DNA of 64,000 nucleotides. Source: Flavobacterium johnsoniae (GTDB taxonomy: Bacteria > Bacteroidota > Bacteroidia > Flavobacteriales > Flavobacteriaceae). The first letter of the stretch is position 1, and the number at the start of each line of letters is the position of its first letter. The notes below the pieces were generated by a model. That model ran no database searches and was not told the origin of the DNA. It saw only the letters and a list, made by a program, of their open reading frames with translations. Positions 17,614-26,270 of this stretch are shown here, piece after piece. The DNA is taken from NCBI RefSeq assembly GCF_030388325.1, contig NZ_CP103794.1, forward strand, positions 4,464,001 through 4,528,000. Direction: 5' to 3'. The translations under genes and the position numbers were made by a program.

Positions 17614-18672
17614 TTAATATGTTTTGTTGATTAAATAAAAATCAGCCAAAACAATTGCTGCCATTGCTTCTACAATTGGAACAGCGCGAGGCACTACACA
17701 CGGATCATGACGTCCTTTTCCTGTCATTGGTGTAATGTTTCCTTTATTATCTAATGAATCCTGCGTCTGCATGATAGTTGCAACAGGTTTAAAAGCTACT
17801 CTAAAATAAATATCCATTCCGTTGCTGATTCCACCTTGAATTCCGCCAGAAAGATTTGTTTTTGTAGTTCCGTCATTATTATATAAATCGTTGTGTTCGC
17901 TCCCTTTCATTTCAGAACCAGAGAAACCGCTTCCGTATTCAAAACCTTTTACAGCATTAATAGAAAGCATAGCTTTTCCTAATTCTGCATGAAGTTTATC
18001 AAAAACAGGTTCTCCTAAACCAACTGGAACATTTTGGATTACACAAGTTACAACACCTCCAACAGTATCTCCTTGTTTACGAATATCACGAATATATTCT
18101 TCCATAATTGCAGCCGATTTTTCATCTGGACAACGAACAGGATTGCTTTCTATTTTAGAGAAATCCAATTCCTGATAAGGAGTTTCTAAATGAATTGGAC
18201 CAACAGAAGAAACATAAGCATTAATCTTAATTTCAGGAAGCATTTGTTTTGCAATTGCACCTGCCACTACTCTACTTGCCGTTTCTCTAGCTGAACTTCT
18301 TCCGCCTCCGCGATAATCACGAAAACCATATTTCTGATCGTATACATAATCAGCGTGACTTGGTCTGTAATTGTCTTTTATATGTGAATAATCGTCTGAC
18401 TTTTGATTGGTATTTGGAATAATAAAACCGATTGGAGTTCCAGTAGTTTTTCCTTCAAAAATTCCAGATAAAAACTGAACCGCATCTGGTTCTTTTCTTT
18501 GTGTAACAATTGCCGATTGCCCTGGCTTTCTGCGAGCCATATCTACTTCAATTGCTTCAAAATCTAGTTGAATTCCTGGAGGGCATCCATCGATAATTCC
18601 GCCTAAAGCTTCACCGTGAGATTCTCCAAATGTTGTTACTTTATATAGTTTGCCGAAGCTGTTTCCTGCCAT
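17614..18672 (-). CDS. aroC: Chorismate synthase
   Basis: A 352-residue enzyme with the three signature stretches: [16 protein letters not shown] near the start, [21 protein letters not shown] sequence in the middle, and [18 protein letters not shown] near the end. It converts 5-enolpyruvylshikimate 3-phosphate to chorismate using reduced FMN, the last common step of aromatic amino acid and menaquinone synthesis. Length is typical. It stands alone, 53 bp upstream of the symporter gene on the same strand, with a -7 box in front. Confidence 0.98.
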   Translation of the reverse strand: MAGNSFGKLYKVTTFGESHGEALGGIIDGCPPGIQLDFEAIEVDMARRKPGQSAIVTQRKEPDAVQFLSGIFEGKTTGTPIGFIIPNTNQKSDDYSHIKDNYRPSHADYVYDQKYGFRDYRGGGRSSARETASRVVAGAIAKQMLPEIKINAYVSSVGPIHLETPYQELDFSKIESNPVRCPDEKSAAIMEEYIRDIRKQGDTVGGVVTCVIQNVPVGLGEPVFDKLHAELGKAMLSINAVKGFEYGSGFSGSEMKGSEHNDLYNNDGTTKTNLSGGIQGGISNGMDIYFRVAFKPVATIMQTQDSLDNKGNITPMTGKGRHDPCVVPRAVPIVEAMAAIVLADFYLINKTY

Positions 18673-18688
18673 TGTAATTTGTTTTGAG

Positions 18689-18696
18689 CAAATGTA
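18689..18696 (-). promoter_or_regulatory. -7 box upstream of aroC
   Basis: On the minus strand TACATTTG followed by CTC, 16 bp before the ATG, fits TAnnTTTG. No clear TTG at -33. Confidence 0.45.
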
Positions 18697-18860
18697 AGTT
18701 TTATGAATTAAATTAAAAAATTTAAAACTGGTATTATTAACTAAACATTAACTGGAATAAAAATCACAATTTGGTAAAATTATCCGCATTTTCATAACCT
18801 TTTGATAAAATAAATCTAAACAGACTTTCTTTAATTTGTAAAACTTCAAATCAAGAAAAA

Positions 18861-19682
18861 TTGAAAAAGAGAAATGTCGAATTGGTCATTCTTTCTGATG
18901 TCCATTTAGGAACTTACGGAAGTCACGCTAAAGAACTAAACAACTATCTTTCAAGCATTAAACCCAAAACTTTAGTCTTAAACGGCGATATAATTGATGC
19001 TTGGCAATTTCGTAAATCGTACTTTCCGAAAGCACATTTGCGAGTAATCCAACGCATTATCGGAATGGCTTCTAAAGGAACAAAAGTGTATTATATTACT
19101 GGAAACCACGATGAAATACTTCGAAAATTCAGTGATATGAATATGGGGAATTTTGCTTTGGTCGATAAATTAGTTTTAGAATTAGACGATAAAAAAGCTT
19201 GGATTTTTCACGGAGACGTATTTGATGCTTCGGTTCAGCACTCAAAATGGATTGCAAAACTAGGTGGATTAGGTTACGATTATCTAATTTTAATCAATCG
19301 ATTTGTAAACTGGTGCCTGGCAAAATTAGGACGCGAACCGTATTCTTTTTCTAAAAGAATCAAAGCAAGTGTAAAAAAAGCAGTCAAATTTATTTCTGAT
19401 TTTGAAACTACAGCTACAGATTTAGCTATTGAGAAAAACTACGATTATGTGATCTGCGGTCATATTCACGAACCAAAAATAATGACCAAAGAAAACAAAC
19501 ACGGATCGACTCTATATTTAAATTCTGGAGATTGGGTAGAAAATTTAACCGCTTTAGAATATCATAAAAAACGATGGAAATTATTCTCTTACAAAGCCAG
19601 TAATTTTGTTGAAGAAGAAAACCTTTTTGAAATGGAAGATATCCTAACTTCACAATTGATTTCTTCGATAATATTAAAGTAG
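18861..19682 (+). CDS. UDP-2,3-diacylglucosamine pyrophosphatase-like metallophosphoesterase
   Basis: A 273-residue calcineurin-like phosphoesterase with the metal-binding blocks SDVHLG (12-17), NGDIIDAWQ (41-49), GNHDE (about 80), FHGD and CGHIHEP. The order and spacing match LpxH-related proteins that hydrolyse UDP-2,3-diacylglucosamine in lipid A synthesis. The inserted helical segment (about 150-190) with KRIKASVKKAVKFISDFE is like the membrane-associated lid of that group. The start is TTG at 18861; no better ATG exists upstream of the first strand. A role in lipid A is likely but not proven. Confidence 0.85.
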   Translation: MKKRNVELVILSDVHLGTYGSHAKELNNYLSSIKPKTLVLNGDIIDAWQFRKSYFPKAHLRVIQRIIGMASKGTKVYYITGNHDEILRKFSDMNMGNFALVDKLVLELDDKKAWIFHGDVFDASVQHSKWIAKLGGLGYDYLILINRFVNWCLAKLGREPYSFSKRIKASVKKAVKFISDFETTATDLAIEKNYDYVICGHIHEPKIMTKENKHGSTLYLNSGDWVENLTALEYHKKRWKLFSYKASNFVEEENLFEMEDILTSQLISSIILK

Positions 19683-19803
19683 ATTTTAACATTTAGATTG
19701 CAAAATTTCAAAAAATGTAAATTATATAACAATTTTCAAAAATTTTATACGTTCTCTTTTTGACTGTAATAATACATTTGAAAAAAAATAATTTGACCAT
19801 TTT

Positions 19804-20301
19804 ATGAAAAAGATAATTTTATCTGCCATTATGCTTTTTGGATTAGCATTCACGGCTCAATCACAAGAAATTTCAAAACACGCTTTAGGATTACGTCTTG
19901 GAGACAACAACGGATTTGGTGGTGAAGTATCATACCAATTAGGATTGAATCAAAAAAACAGACTTGAATTTGATTTAGGCTGGAGAAATAGTAGAGATGT
20001 TGATGCTATTAAAGGTGTTGCACTTTACCAATGGGTTTGGAACATCGATGGAGGTTTTAACTGGTACGCTGGTGTCGGTGGAGGTTTAGCCGCTTGGGAT
20101 TACAACTATCACTATAATGACAACAGATTTAAAGATAGCGGAACTTACGTTTTTGCAGCAGGTGATATTGGTATCGAATACAGATTTAAAGAAGTACCGT
20201 TAACATTATCATTAGACGCTAGACCAGAGATTGGTTCAGGATATTATGATGATGATAACTTTGGATTTGACGTTGGTTTAGGCGTTAAATTCAGATTCTA
20301 A
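19804..20301 (+). CDS. Small outer membrane beta-barrel protein
   Basis: A 165-residue protein with a signal peptide (cleavage after FTAQSQ), then alternating amphipathic strands rich in aromatic residues and Gly (GFGGEVSYQLGL, NWYAGVGGGLAAWDY, LDARPEIGSGYY), ending in a terminal Phe (VKFRF) as outer membrane barrels do. It probably forms an eight-stranded barrel. The gene is monocistronic with a strong terminator shared with the convergent lipoprotein gene. Function unknown. Confidence 0.85.
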   Translation: MKKIILSAIMLFGLAFTAQSQEISKHALGLRLGDNNGFGGEVSYQLGLNQKNRLEFDLGWRNSRDVDAIKGVALYQWVWNIDGGFNWYAGVGGGLAAWDYNYHYNDNRFKDSGTYVFAAGDIGIEYRFKEVPLTLSLDARPEIGSGYYDDDNFGFDVGLGVKFRF

Positions 20302-20329
20302 ATAAAAATAAAAAATAATTGTAAGAAGA

Positions 20330-20359
20330 AAATCCTGTCATTTCACAATGACAGGATTT
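20330..20359. terminator. Bidirectional terminator between the beta-barrel gene and the PrcB-like gene
   Basis: AAATCCTGTCATT (20330-20342) pairs with AATGACAGGATTT (20347-20359), 4-nt loop, with a T-run on the plus side and an A/T-rich flank on the other. Confidence 0.9.
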
Positions 20360-20383
20360 CTTTTTTTTTAGAACATCAAAATT

Positions 20384-20806
20384 TTATTTAATTATAATTT
20401 CTTTCTTAGAATGAATTTTCACAACAGTATACGGATATGAAATAACCTGCATCGTCATAGCGTCTTTAGCAGGACTGTTTTCTTTAACCGTTATAATAAT
20501 GTTCTTATCCGTTTCTTCCACTTTTTCAACATCAATAGAATAACCACTGGTATTCTTTTCTCCCATATTCAAGATTACATAATTATAATCGTGAACGTTT
20601 GGACTTTTCATTTTATCAGCCAAAAGGGGATCATTTTCGAGCATTTTAATTTCGTTTGGCTCTGTTAAAATCTCGAAAAATTTAATGTTTCCACCACCAT
20701 CAGATTGCTTTGTCAAAACTTCATACAATGCGTTTGAACTTTCAACTTTCTTAACACCGCAAGAAATCATCACAAAAACCGCTAAAACAGAAATTACTTT
20801 TTTCAT
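20384..20806 (-). CDS. Lipoprotein with a PrcB C-terminal-like domain
   Basis: A 140-residue lipoprotein (MISCGVKK, lipidated C16). Its C-terminal part (about 65-138) has the pattern YVILNMGEKNTSGYSI, then IIITVKENSP and ISYPYTVVKI, which fits the PrcB_C domain first described in the Treponema protease-complex protein PrcB. Such proteins occur widely in Bacteroidota envelopes without known function. The start lies 15 bp after the stop of bshA on the same strand, so co-transcription with bshA is likely. Confidence 0.75.
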   Translation of the reverse strand: MKKVISVLAVFVMISCGVKKVESSNALYEVLTKQSDGGGNIKFFEILTEPNEIKMLENDPLLADKMKSPNVHDYNYVILNMGEKNTSGYSIDVEKVEETDKNIIITVKENSPAKDAMTMQVISYPYTVVKIHSKKEIIIK

Positions 20807-20821
20807 TTATTGCTCTTTAAA

Positions 20822-21967
20822 TTAATGCTTTTCATATTTATAATCATCAACCGCTTTCTGATACAATGCTTCGTATTTAGGAAGAATGTTTCTGATATCA
20901 AACTTTCTAGCCACTTCTAAAGCATTTGCCTTAAACTGACTCAAAACAGCATCGTCTCTTAAAATTTTTAATGCATTTTCAGCCATTTCTTCAACATTTC
21001 CAACATTGCTTAGATAACCCGAAAAACCGTCAAAATTAACCTCAGGCAAACCACCAGAATTACTAGAAATTACAGGAACACCGCACGCCATTGCTTCTAA
21101 AGCTGCCAAACCAAAACTTTCTGTTTCAGAAGGAAGTAAAAACAAATCGGTCATGCATAAGATTTTATCAATTTCGTGGCTATTTCCAAAGAAAATCACT
21201 TTATCTAAAATTCCTAATTCCTGACATAAGATTTCTGCTTTTTCTTTTTCTGGTCCGTCTCCAACCATCATTAACTTTGCAGGAATTTCTTTCTGCACAT
21301 TATAGAAAATCTTAATAATATCTGGAATACGTTTTACCTTTCTAAAATTACTGATATGCGTTATAATACGCTCATTTTCATTTGCCATCACATATCTGTG
21401 ACATGGTGCCAAAGGATCTTTTTTAACTTTATCCAATTCAATAAAGTTCGGAATTACTTTAATTTTATTCTTGATTTTGAATAATTTCAAAGTATCATCT
21501 TTCAAACTCTGCGAAACCGAAGTAACATAATCTGATTTATTGATGCTAAAAGTTACCGCCGGTTTATAAAACGGGTGATTTCCTACAAGTGTAATATCAG
21601 TACCGTGAAGAGTTGTAATCATCGGAAGATTAATCCCTTCATTTTTAAGCATTTGTTTTGCCATATAACCCGCGTATGCGTGCGGAATAGCATAATGCAC
21701 GTGAAGAAGCTCAATTTTATATAATTTAACCATATCGACCAATTTGCTCGATAATGCTAATTCATAAGGCTGATAGTGAAACAATGGATATTCCGGAACA
21801 TTTACTTCGTGATAATGAACATTCGGATTTAAAAGCGCCAACCTTACTGGCTGACTGTATGTAATAAAATGTATTTCGTGTCCTCTTCTGGCTAATTCGA
21901 GACCTAACTCTGTGGCTACCACACCACTACCTCCAAAAGTAGGATAACAAACAATTGCTATTTTCAT
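20822..21967 (-). CDS. bshA: N-acetyl-alpha-D-glucosaminyl L-malate synthase, bacillithiol synthesis
   Basis: A 381-residue GT4 glycosyltransferase. The opening CYPTFGGSGVVATELGLELA and the HVHYAIPHAYAGYMAKQML-type stretch (residues 95-113) are characteristic of BshA, with the donor-binding SETESFGLAALEAMACGVPV motif near residue 280. It joins GlcNAc from UDP-GlcNAc to L-malate, the first step to bacillithiol, the low-molecular-weight thiol of Firmicutes and Bacteroidota. It is the first gene of a likely two-gene unit with the PrcB-like lipoprotein gene. Confidence 0.93.
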   Translation of the reverse strand: MKIAIVCYPTFGGSGVVATELGLELARRGHEIHFITYSQPVRLALLNPNVHYHEVNVPEYPLFHYQPYELALSSKLVDMVKLYKIELLHVHYAIPHAYAGYMAKQMLKNEGINLPMITTLHGTDITLVGNHPFYKPAVTFSINKSDYVTSVSQSLKDDTLKLFKIKNKIKVIPNFIELDKVKKDPLAPCHRYVMANENERIITHISNFRKVKRIPDIIKIFYNVQKEIPAKLMMVGDGPEKEKAEILCQELGILDKVIFFGNSHEIDKILCMTDLFLLPSETESFGLAALEAMACGVPVISSNSGGLPEVNFDGFSGYLSNVGNVEEMAENALKILRDDAVLSQFKANALEVARKFDIRNILPKYEALYQKAVDDYKYEKH

Positions 21968-22107
21968 GGATTAAATTTAATTCTACGAAAATACTCAAAA
22001 ATCACGTGTAAATGAGCTTTTAAATTGTTAGATTTTTGACAAAATTAGATTAATTCTAGTTAATAAATATTTTTAGAAGCAGACAATATCGAATAAAAAG
22101 AACCACT

Positions 22108-22175
22108 TGTCCCGCTGTCCGTTATATCTTTTATGCCGAACACCGGCACAAAAGGATATCACTACCATCGGGGCT
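22108..22175. repeat. REP-like interspersed element, copy B
   Basis: It contains TATCTTTTATGCCG (22125-22138) and CGGCACAAAAGGATA (22144-22158), which form a hairpin with one mismatch and one bulge around AACAC. It shares the word order and the exact 14-mer CACAAAAGGATATC with copy A at 6585-6669. It is richer in G+C than its surroundings. Confidence 0.7.
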
Positions 22176-22248
22176 AGATTAGAACATTTTGTTTTCATAA
22201 GTCATACCTTAACGAAAAACTTTGTCAAAGCCCTATCACCAAAAAAAA

Positions 22249-22350
22249 TGTCATTCCGAGGAACGAGGAATCTCCGTAAGAAACTCGACAAAGATTGGTG
22301 ATTTTAATTGCGGAGCTACTTACGGAGATTCCTCGTTCCTCGGAATGACA
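22249..22350. repeat. Long inverted-repeat element E1
   Basis: The left arm 22249-22280 and the right arm 22319-22350 are perfect reverse complements over 32 bp (TGTCATTCCGAGGAACGAGG at the outer end), with a 38-nt loop. A related element lies at 40846-40949 in the opposite orientation, judged by its loop. No open frame fits it. Confidence 0.9.
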
Positions 22351-22383
22351 AACTTTGGCGAAACCTGAAACATTAAAACAAAA

Positions 22384-22413
22384 AAAGGCATAAAATCTAA
22401 ATTTCATGCCTTT
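22384..22413 (-). terminator. Terminator after the 22436 gene
   Basis: AAAGGCAT (22384-22391) pairs with ATGCCTTT (22406-22413), with a further AAAT/ATTT inside. On the minus strand a T-run follows. It lies 23 bp after the stop. Confidence 0.8.
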
Positions 22414-22435
22414 CAAATATTTTATAAATTTCATA

Positions 22436-22918
22436 TTAGAAAAATCTGCTGTGCCAACTATCGGCAGCAGGAACTTCCCAAGATTCATTAAATTCTTCGA
22501 TATTATTAACCAAATTATTGAAAACAATTGTGTTCTCAGAAACAGATTTATCTTTAACCATTTTCTTAAAATCAATTAATGGTTTGTGTGCAATATGTTC
22601 GCCAAGTTTAAAAGTAACGTTCATTTTATCTAACAGATCAACATTGTACTTTTTTTCTAAGCTTTGAATAAATTCAACTGAACTATCAATTGAACAGCCA
22701 GTTGCTGCCTGTACATCTTGATTTACAGCCAATATTATAAATCTATTGTATTTCAATAAAAAAGAAGCTTCTAGACTTGTGCCGTGCGCAGCCCATTGTT
22801 CTACAAAAGCTTTTAAATCAGTTTCAATTTCAGAAAACTCTTCCTCAGAAAACTTTCTGTTTGATTGGTAAATCCAGACTCTAGATTCACCTGGTAAATT
22901 TTCAAAAGGTATATACAT
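22436..22918 (-). CDS. Conserved Bacteroidota protein of unknown function
   Basis: A 160-residue soluble protein without signal peptide, opening YIPFENLPGESRVWIYQSNR and containing VEQWAAHGTSLEASF and DRFIILAVNQDVQAATGCSIDSS-like sequence. Similar proteins are found across Flavobacteriia and are sometimes labelled ABC transporter ATPase, but I see no Walker A, Walker B or signature motif, so that label is not supported. It is upstream of a terminator and follows the redox gene pair at a distance of 116 bp, so it may be the last gene of that unit. Confidence 0.8.
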   Translation of the reverse strand: MYIPFENLPGESRVWIYQSNRKFSEEEFSEIETDLKAFVEQWAAHGTSLEASFLLKYNRFIILAVNQDVQAATGCSIDSSVEFIQSLEKKYNVDLLDKMNVTFKLGEHIAHKPLIDFKKMVKDKSVSENTIVFNNLVNNIEEFNESWEVPAADSWHSRFF

Positions 22919-22988
22919 TTTTTAATTTTAGATTGTTGATTTTAGATTTTAGATTTTTTGAAAAGTTTTAAGTTTCATGTTTCAAGTT

Positions 22989-23031
22989 CAAAAACTTAGA
23001 ATCTTAACATCTTAGAACCTTAGCAACTTTT
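22989..23031 (-). repeat. 43-bp dispersed unit with about 10-bp internal period, copy 2
   Basis: It matches 36 of 43 positions with the unit at 5268-5310 and, like it, sits immediately after the stop codon of a minus-strand gene (23035). Confidence 0.7.
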
Positions 23032-23034
23032 TTT

Positions 23035-23826
23035 TTACAAATCTTGCGCGTTTGCTATTAACTCAGCAACGTCCATTACTTTTACTTCACCTTCTTTATG
23101 TGCGTGTTTAATTCCATCTGTTAACATCGTATTACAGAAAGGACAACCAGCAGCAATAATATCTGGTTTAACTTCTAAAGCATCTTCTGTACGAAGAACG
23201 TTTACTTCTTTGTTTCCAGGTTCAGCATCTTTAAACATTTGCGCTCCACCTGCACCGCAACATAATCCATTTGCTTTAGAACGTTTCATTTCAACTAATT
23301 CAACGTCCAACTTCTCAATTAAATCTCTCGGAGCTTCATAAACTTTATTTGCTCTTCCTAAATAACAAGGATCATGGAAAGTAATTTTTTTTCCTTTAAA
23401 TTGTCCGCCTTCAACAGTCAATCTTCCATCATCAATTAATGATTTTAAAAATTCTGTATGATGTATAACTTCGTAATTCCCTCCTAATTCAGGATATTCA
23501 TTTTTCAAAGTATTAAAACAGTGCGGACAAGCCGTAACAATTTTCTTTGCTTCATAAGCATTCAGAACTTCAATATTCATCATCGCTTGCATCTGAAACA
23601 AAAACTCATTTCCAGCTCTTTTTGCAGGATCTCCAGTACAACTTTCTTCCGTACCTAAAACTGCAAAAGAAACATTTGTACGATTTAAAATTCGCACAAA
23701 CGCTTTAGTAATTTTTTTTGCTCTATCATCAAAACTTCCTGCGCAACCTACCCAAAACAAAACTTCTGGCTGTTTTCCTTCGGCAAGCATTTCTGCCATT
23801 GTTGGCACTACTAAACTTTCTGACAT
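23035..23826 (-). CDS. CCG-domain iron-sulfur protein, HdrB/GlpC/LutA-like
   Basis: A 263-residue soluble protein with two cysteine-rich CCG domains: GCAGSFDDRAK and CPHCFNTLKNEYPE in the first, HDPCYLGRAN, CCGAGGAQMF and AGCPFCNTML in the second. Relatives bind a non-cubane [4Fe-4S] cluster and carry electrons or reduce disulfides in heterodisulfide reductase, lactate and glycerol-3-phosphate oxidases. It is encoded 87 bp downstream of a membrane [4Fe-4S] protein, and the two together look like a split HdrD/DsrK-type electron transfer pair. The physiological donor is unknown. Length is typical for a two-CCG subunit. Confidence 0.9.
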   Translation of the reverse strand: MSESLVVPTMAEMLAEGKQPEVLFWVGCAGSFDDRAKKITKAFVRILNRTNVSFAVLGTEESCTGDPAKRAGNEFLFQMQAMMNIEVLNAYEAKKIVTACPHCFNTLKNEYPELGGNYEVIHHTEFLKSLIDDGRLTVEGGQFKGKKITFHDPCYLGRANKVYEAPRDLIEKLDVELVEMKRSKANGLCCGAGGAQMFKDAEPGNKEVNVLRTEDALEVKPDIIAAGCPFCNTMLTDGIKHAHKEGEVKVMDVAELIANAQDL

Positions 23827-23913
23827 TTCTCTCTCTTTTGTTTAAAGTTTAAAGTTCAAAGTTTCATATTTTATTCTGAAATCTGAAATCTTAATTCATT
23901 ATGAGAATTTATT

Positions 23914-25248
23914 TTAATTCTCGTTTTTCCAATTTAAACGGTCTTGCTGGCTATACTGCCAAGGCGCACCGTTATTTTCAATATTAGTCATCATCGCGTT
24001 TAATGACATTGGAGCAGCACTTTGCTCCATTACCAAATAACGACGCATATCCATAATAATAGATAACGGACTAATATTTACTGGACATTCTTCTACACAA
24101 GCATTACAAGACGTACAAGCCCATAATTCTTCTGGAGTAATATAATCGTTTAAAAGTGATTTATTATCTGGAACAAAAACACCTTTATTGGCGTCAATAT
24201 TTTTTCCAACTTCCGTCAAACGATCTCTTGTGTCCATCATAATTTTACGAGGAGACAATTTTTTACCCGTTTGATTTGCTGGACATGATGAAGTACAACG
24301 CCCACATTCTGTACACGTATAAGCATTTAATAACTGAACCCAATTTAAATCCTGAACATCGCTTGCACCAAATTTAGCTGGAGCTGAATTTTCATCTGCT
24401 GGCGGTGCCGCTGCAAACGGATCGGCGTTTGGATCCATCATCAATTTCACTTCATTTGTAACAGAAGCTAAATTATCAAACTGTCCTTCTGGTTTTAAAT
24501 TTGCAAAATAAGTATTCGGGAAAGCCAAAAGAATATGTAAATGTTTTGAGAAATATAAATAGTTCATAAAAACTAAAATTCCAGCAATATGCAACCACCA
24601 AAATACTTCAAACAAAAGAACAACTAATTCATTTGACATTCCGTTAAAAATAGGCGCAATAAACTGACTTATTGGAAAACTTCCTGCTTTATGAAAAATT
24701 CCTCCTGGAACATTTTGCAAATGATAATCAGAAGCATTCATCAATAAAAACAAAATCATCAAAACGGTTTCGAAATACAAAATGTAATTCGCATCGCTTT
24801 TTGGAAATCCAGTTAAATCAGAGTGAATAAAACGCTTCAATCTGATAAAGTTTCTTCTAATCCAAAAAACAGTTACAGCAAAAATTACCAGTATTGCTAA
24901 TATTTCAAATGAAGCAATCAGAACATCATAAACAACACCTAAATAAGGCGCAAAAATCCTATGCGTCCCGAAAAGTCCATCAATAATGATTTCAAGCAAT
25001 TCAATATTAATAATGATGAATCCCACATAAACAAAAATATGCAGTATTCCAGCAACAGGGCGTCTCACCATTCTTGATTGCCCAAGAGCAATCAAAGCCA
25101 TGTTTTTCCATCGAGCTTTAGGATTATCTTTTCGATCTACATCTACTCCCAAATTAATGTTTCGGATGATCTTTTTTACGCTCGCTGCAAAAAAACCGAA
25201 ACCAACTACAAGAAGTATGGCAAACAAAATATTATCTAAATAACTCAT
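23914..25248 (-). CDS. Membrane protein with two [4Fe-4S] ferredoxin motifs, HdrD/DsrK-like electron carrier
   Basis: A 444-residue protein with five to six membrane helices (about residues 7-25, 66-86, 96-122, 150-170, 205-232), then a cytoplasmic dicluster domain with CTECGRCTSSCP and CTSCNACVEECP. Histidines in the membrane helices (HIFVYVGF, WWLHIAGIL) could ligate haem, as in nitrate-reductase gamma-like subunits. With the CCG protein encoded next, it could pass electrons between the menaquinone pool and a cytoplasmic thiol or flavin acceptor. It follows the MCE gene by 6 bp, so the four genes from the amidase to here may be co-transcribed. Confidence 0.9.
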   Translation of the reverse strand: MSYLDNILFAILLVVGFGFFAASVKKIIRNINLGVDVDRKDNPKARWKNMALIALGQSRMVRRPVAGILHIFVYVGFIIINIELLEIIIDGLFGTHRIFAPYLGVVYDVLIASFEILAILVIFAVTVFWIRRNFIRLKRFIHSDLTGFPKSDANYILYFETVLMILFLLMNASDYHLQNVPGGIFHKAGSFPISQFIAPIFNGMSNELVVLLFEVFWWLHIAGILVFMNYLYFSKHLHILLAFPNTYFANLKPEGQFDNLASVTNEVKLMMDPNADPFAAAPPADENSAPAKFGASDVQDLNWVQLLNAYTCTECGRCTSSCPANQTGKKLSPRKIMMDTRDRLTEVGKNIDANKGVFVPDNKSLLNDYITPEELWACTSCNACVEECPVNISPLSIIMDMRRYLVMEQSAAPMSLNAMMTNIENNGAPWQYSQQDRLNWKNEN

Positions 25249-25254
25249 TTACAA

Positions 25255-26220
25255 TTATTTTTTATCAGTTGAATTTGTATCTTCAGTTGGTGCTACATAA
25301 GGTTTGTTTTTCTTTCCAAAAAGAGAAACATTTACGTAACGTGTAGGATATAAACGTACATCTTGCAATAACAATTCAAGCTCTTTTGAAGTTTTAGCTA
25401 AGTTATTATAAAGAGCGTCGTCGTTTAATAATTTACCCGCAGTACCTTTTCCAGAATTTAAATTAGCCATTAAACCATCAACTTTTGCCAAAGCTTGGTT
25501 AAGATTACGAACTGTTTTCCCTAAATCAGCTTTATTTAAAGAATCAGAGATTTTATTGAAATTGTTTGATGCTTTATTAAAGTTAGAAACCATTCCGTTA
25601 ATCTGTCCTTTATTAGTGTCTAAAATATTATTTAAACTACCAGATGCTTTGTGAAACTGCGCCATTGTCTGACTTAACTCAGCAATTGTTTTCTTTAAGT
25701 TTTCTTGTGTTTGCTTGTCTAAAGTATTGTTCAGTCCAGTAACTAAAACATCAATATTTACAAGCATTTTGTCTAGCTTTTGCTGAATTGGTTCAATTTT
25801 CCCTCCTAAAGATTCAGTCAACCCAAGTTCAACCGCAGAAGCTAAAGTCTGTCCATCTTCTGCTAATTCTTTATCTGCCATATTCGGTACAATCTTAATT
25901 TGTTTTCCGCCAATTAAACTTGGAGAATACAAAGATGCAGTACTTGTTTTCGAAATTGGAAAATCTGTTTTTAATTGAAGTTCAACTAATAATTTACCAG
26001 TAACTTCGTCTATAGTGATTTTACTTACTTTACCAATTGCTAATCCGTTTAATGTAACGGGAGCTGAAGCTGACAAATCTTCAACATTATCATATTGAAC
26101 ATATAAAGTTTTATAATTTGTAAAAAGATCTCTGCCTTTTAAAAAACTATAACCCCAAATAAATAATAAAATCGATGCGATGACTAAAATAGCCGTTTTA
26201 ATTTCTCTTGTTAGTTTCAA
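25255..26220 (-). CDS. MlaD/MCE-family lipid transport protein
   Basis: A 321-residue protein with an N-terminal membrane anchor (residues 8-25), an MCE domain (about 37-115; YVQYDNVEDLSASAPVTLNG, LIGGKQIKI) and a long alpha-helical tail rich in Asn, Lys and Leu with repeated FNKASNNFNKISDSLNKA-like heptads. MCE proteins form hexameric periplasmic rings that move phospholipids between membranes. Only one MCE protein and no MlaE or MlaF is adjacent here, so the permease and ATPase must be elsewhere. It lies between an amidase gene and the redox pair. Confidence 0.92.
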   Translation of the reverse strand: MKLTREIKTAILVIASILLFIWGYSFLKGRDLFTNYKTLYVQYDNVEDLSASAPVTLNGLAIGKVSKITIDEVTGKLLVELQLKTDFPISKTSTASLYSPSLIGGKQIKIVPNMADKELAEDGQTLASAVELGLTESLGGKIEPIQQKLDKMLVNIDVLVTGLNNTLDKQTQENLKKTIAELSQTMAQFHKASGSLNNILDTNKGQINGMVSNFNKASNNFNKISDSLNKADLGKTVRNLNQALAKVDGLMANLNSGKGTAGKLLNDDALYNNLAKTSKELELLLQDVRLYPTRYVNVSLFGKKNKPYVAPTEDTNSTDKK

Positions 26221-26270
26221 AATTCTAAGTGTTTGTACAAAATTAATATAAATATTCGAACTAAGGCTTA

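Larger units (their letters stand above)
21968..22435. other. 468-bp gap packed with repeat elements, no gene
   Basis: The gap between bshA and the 22436 gene holds a REP-like unit (22108-22175), the long inverted-repeat element E1 (22249-22350) and a terminator (22384-22413). A near-palindromic CTTTGTCAAAG (22220-22230) also occurs in the palindrome at 40787. Open frames here run through the repeats and show no protein-like composition. Confidence 0.75.

Noticed and set aside
22436..22918. ABC transporter ATPase
   Set aside because: No Walker A, signature or Walker B motif in the 160 residues.
22919..23034. TTTTAGATT-rich stretch as a separate tandem repeat
   Set aside because: Short and irregular A+T-rich sequence; only the 43-bp unit within it has a matched copy elsewhere in the window.
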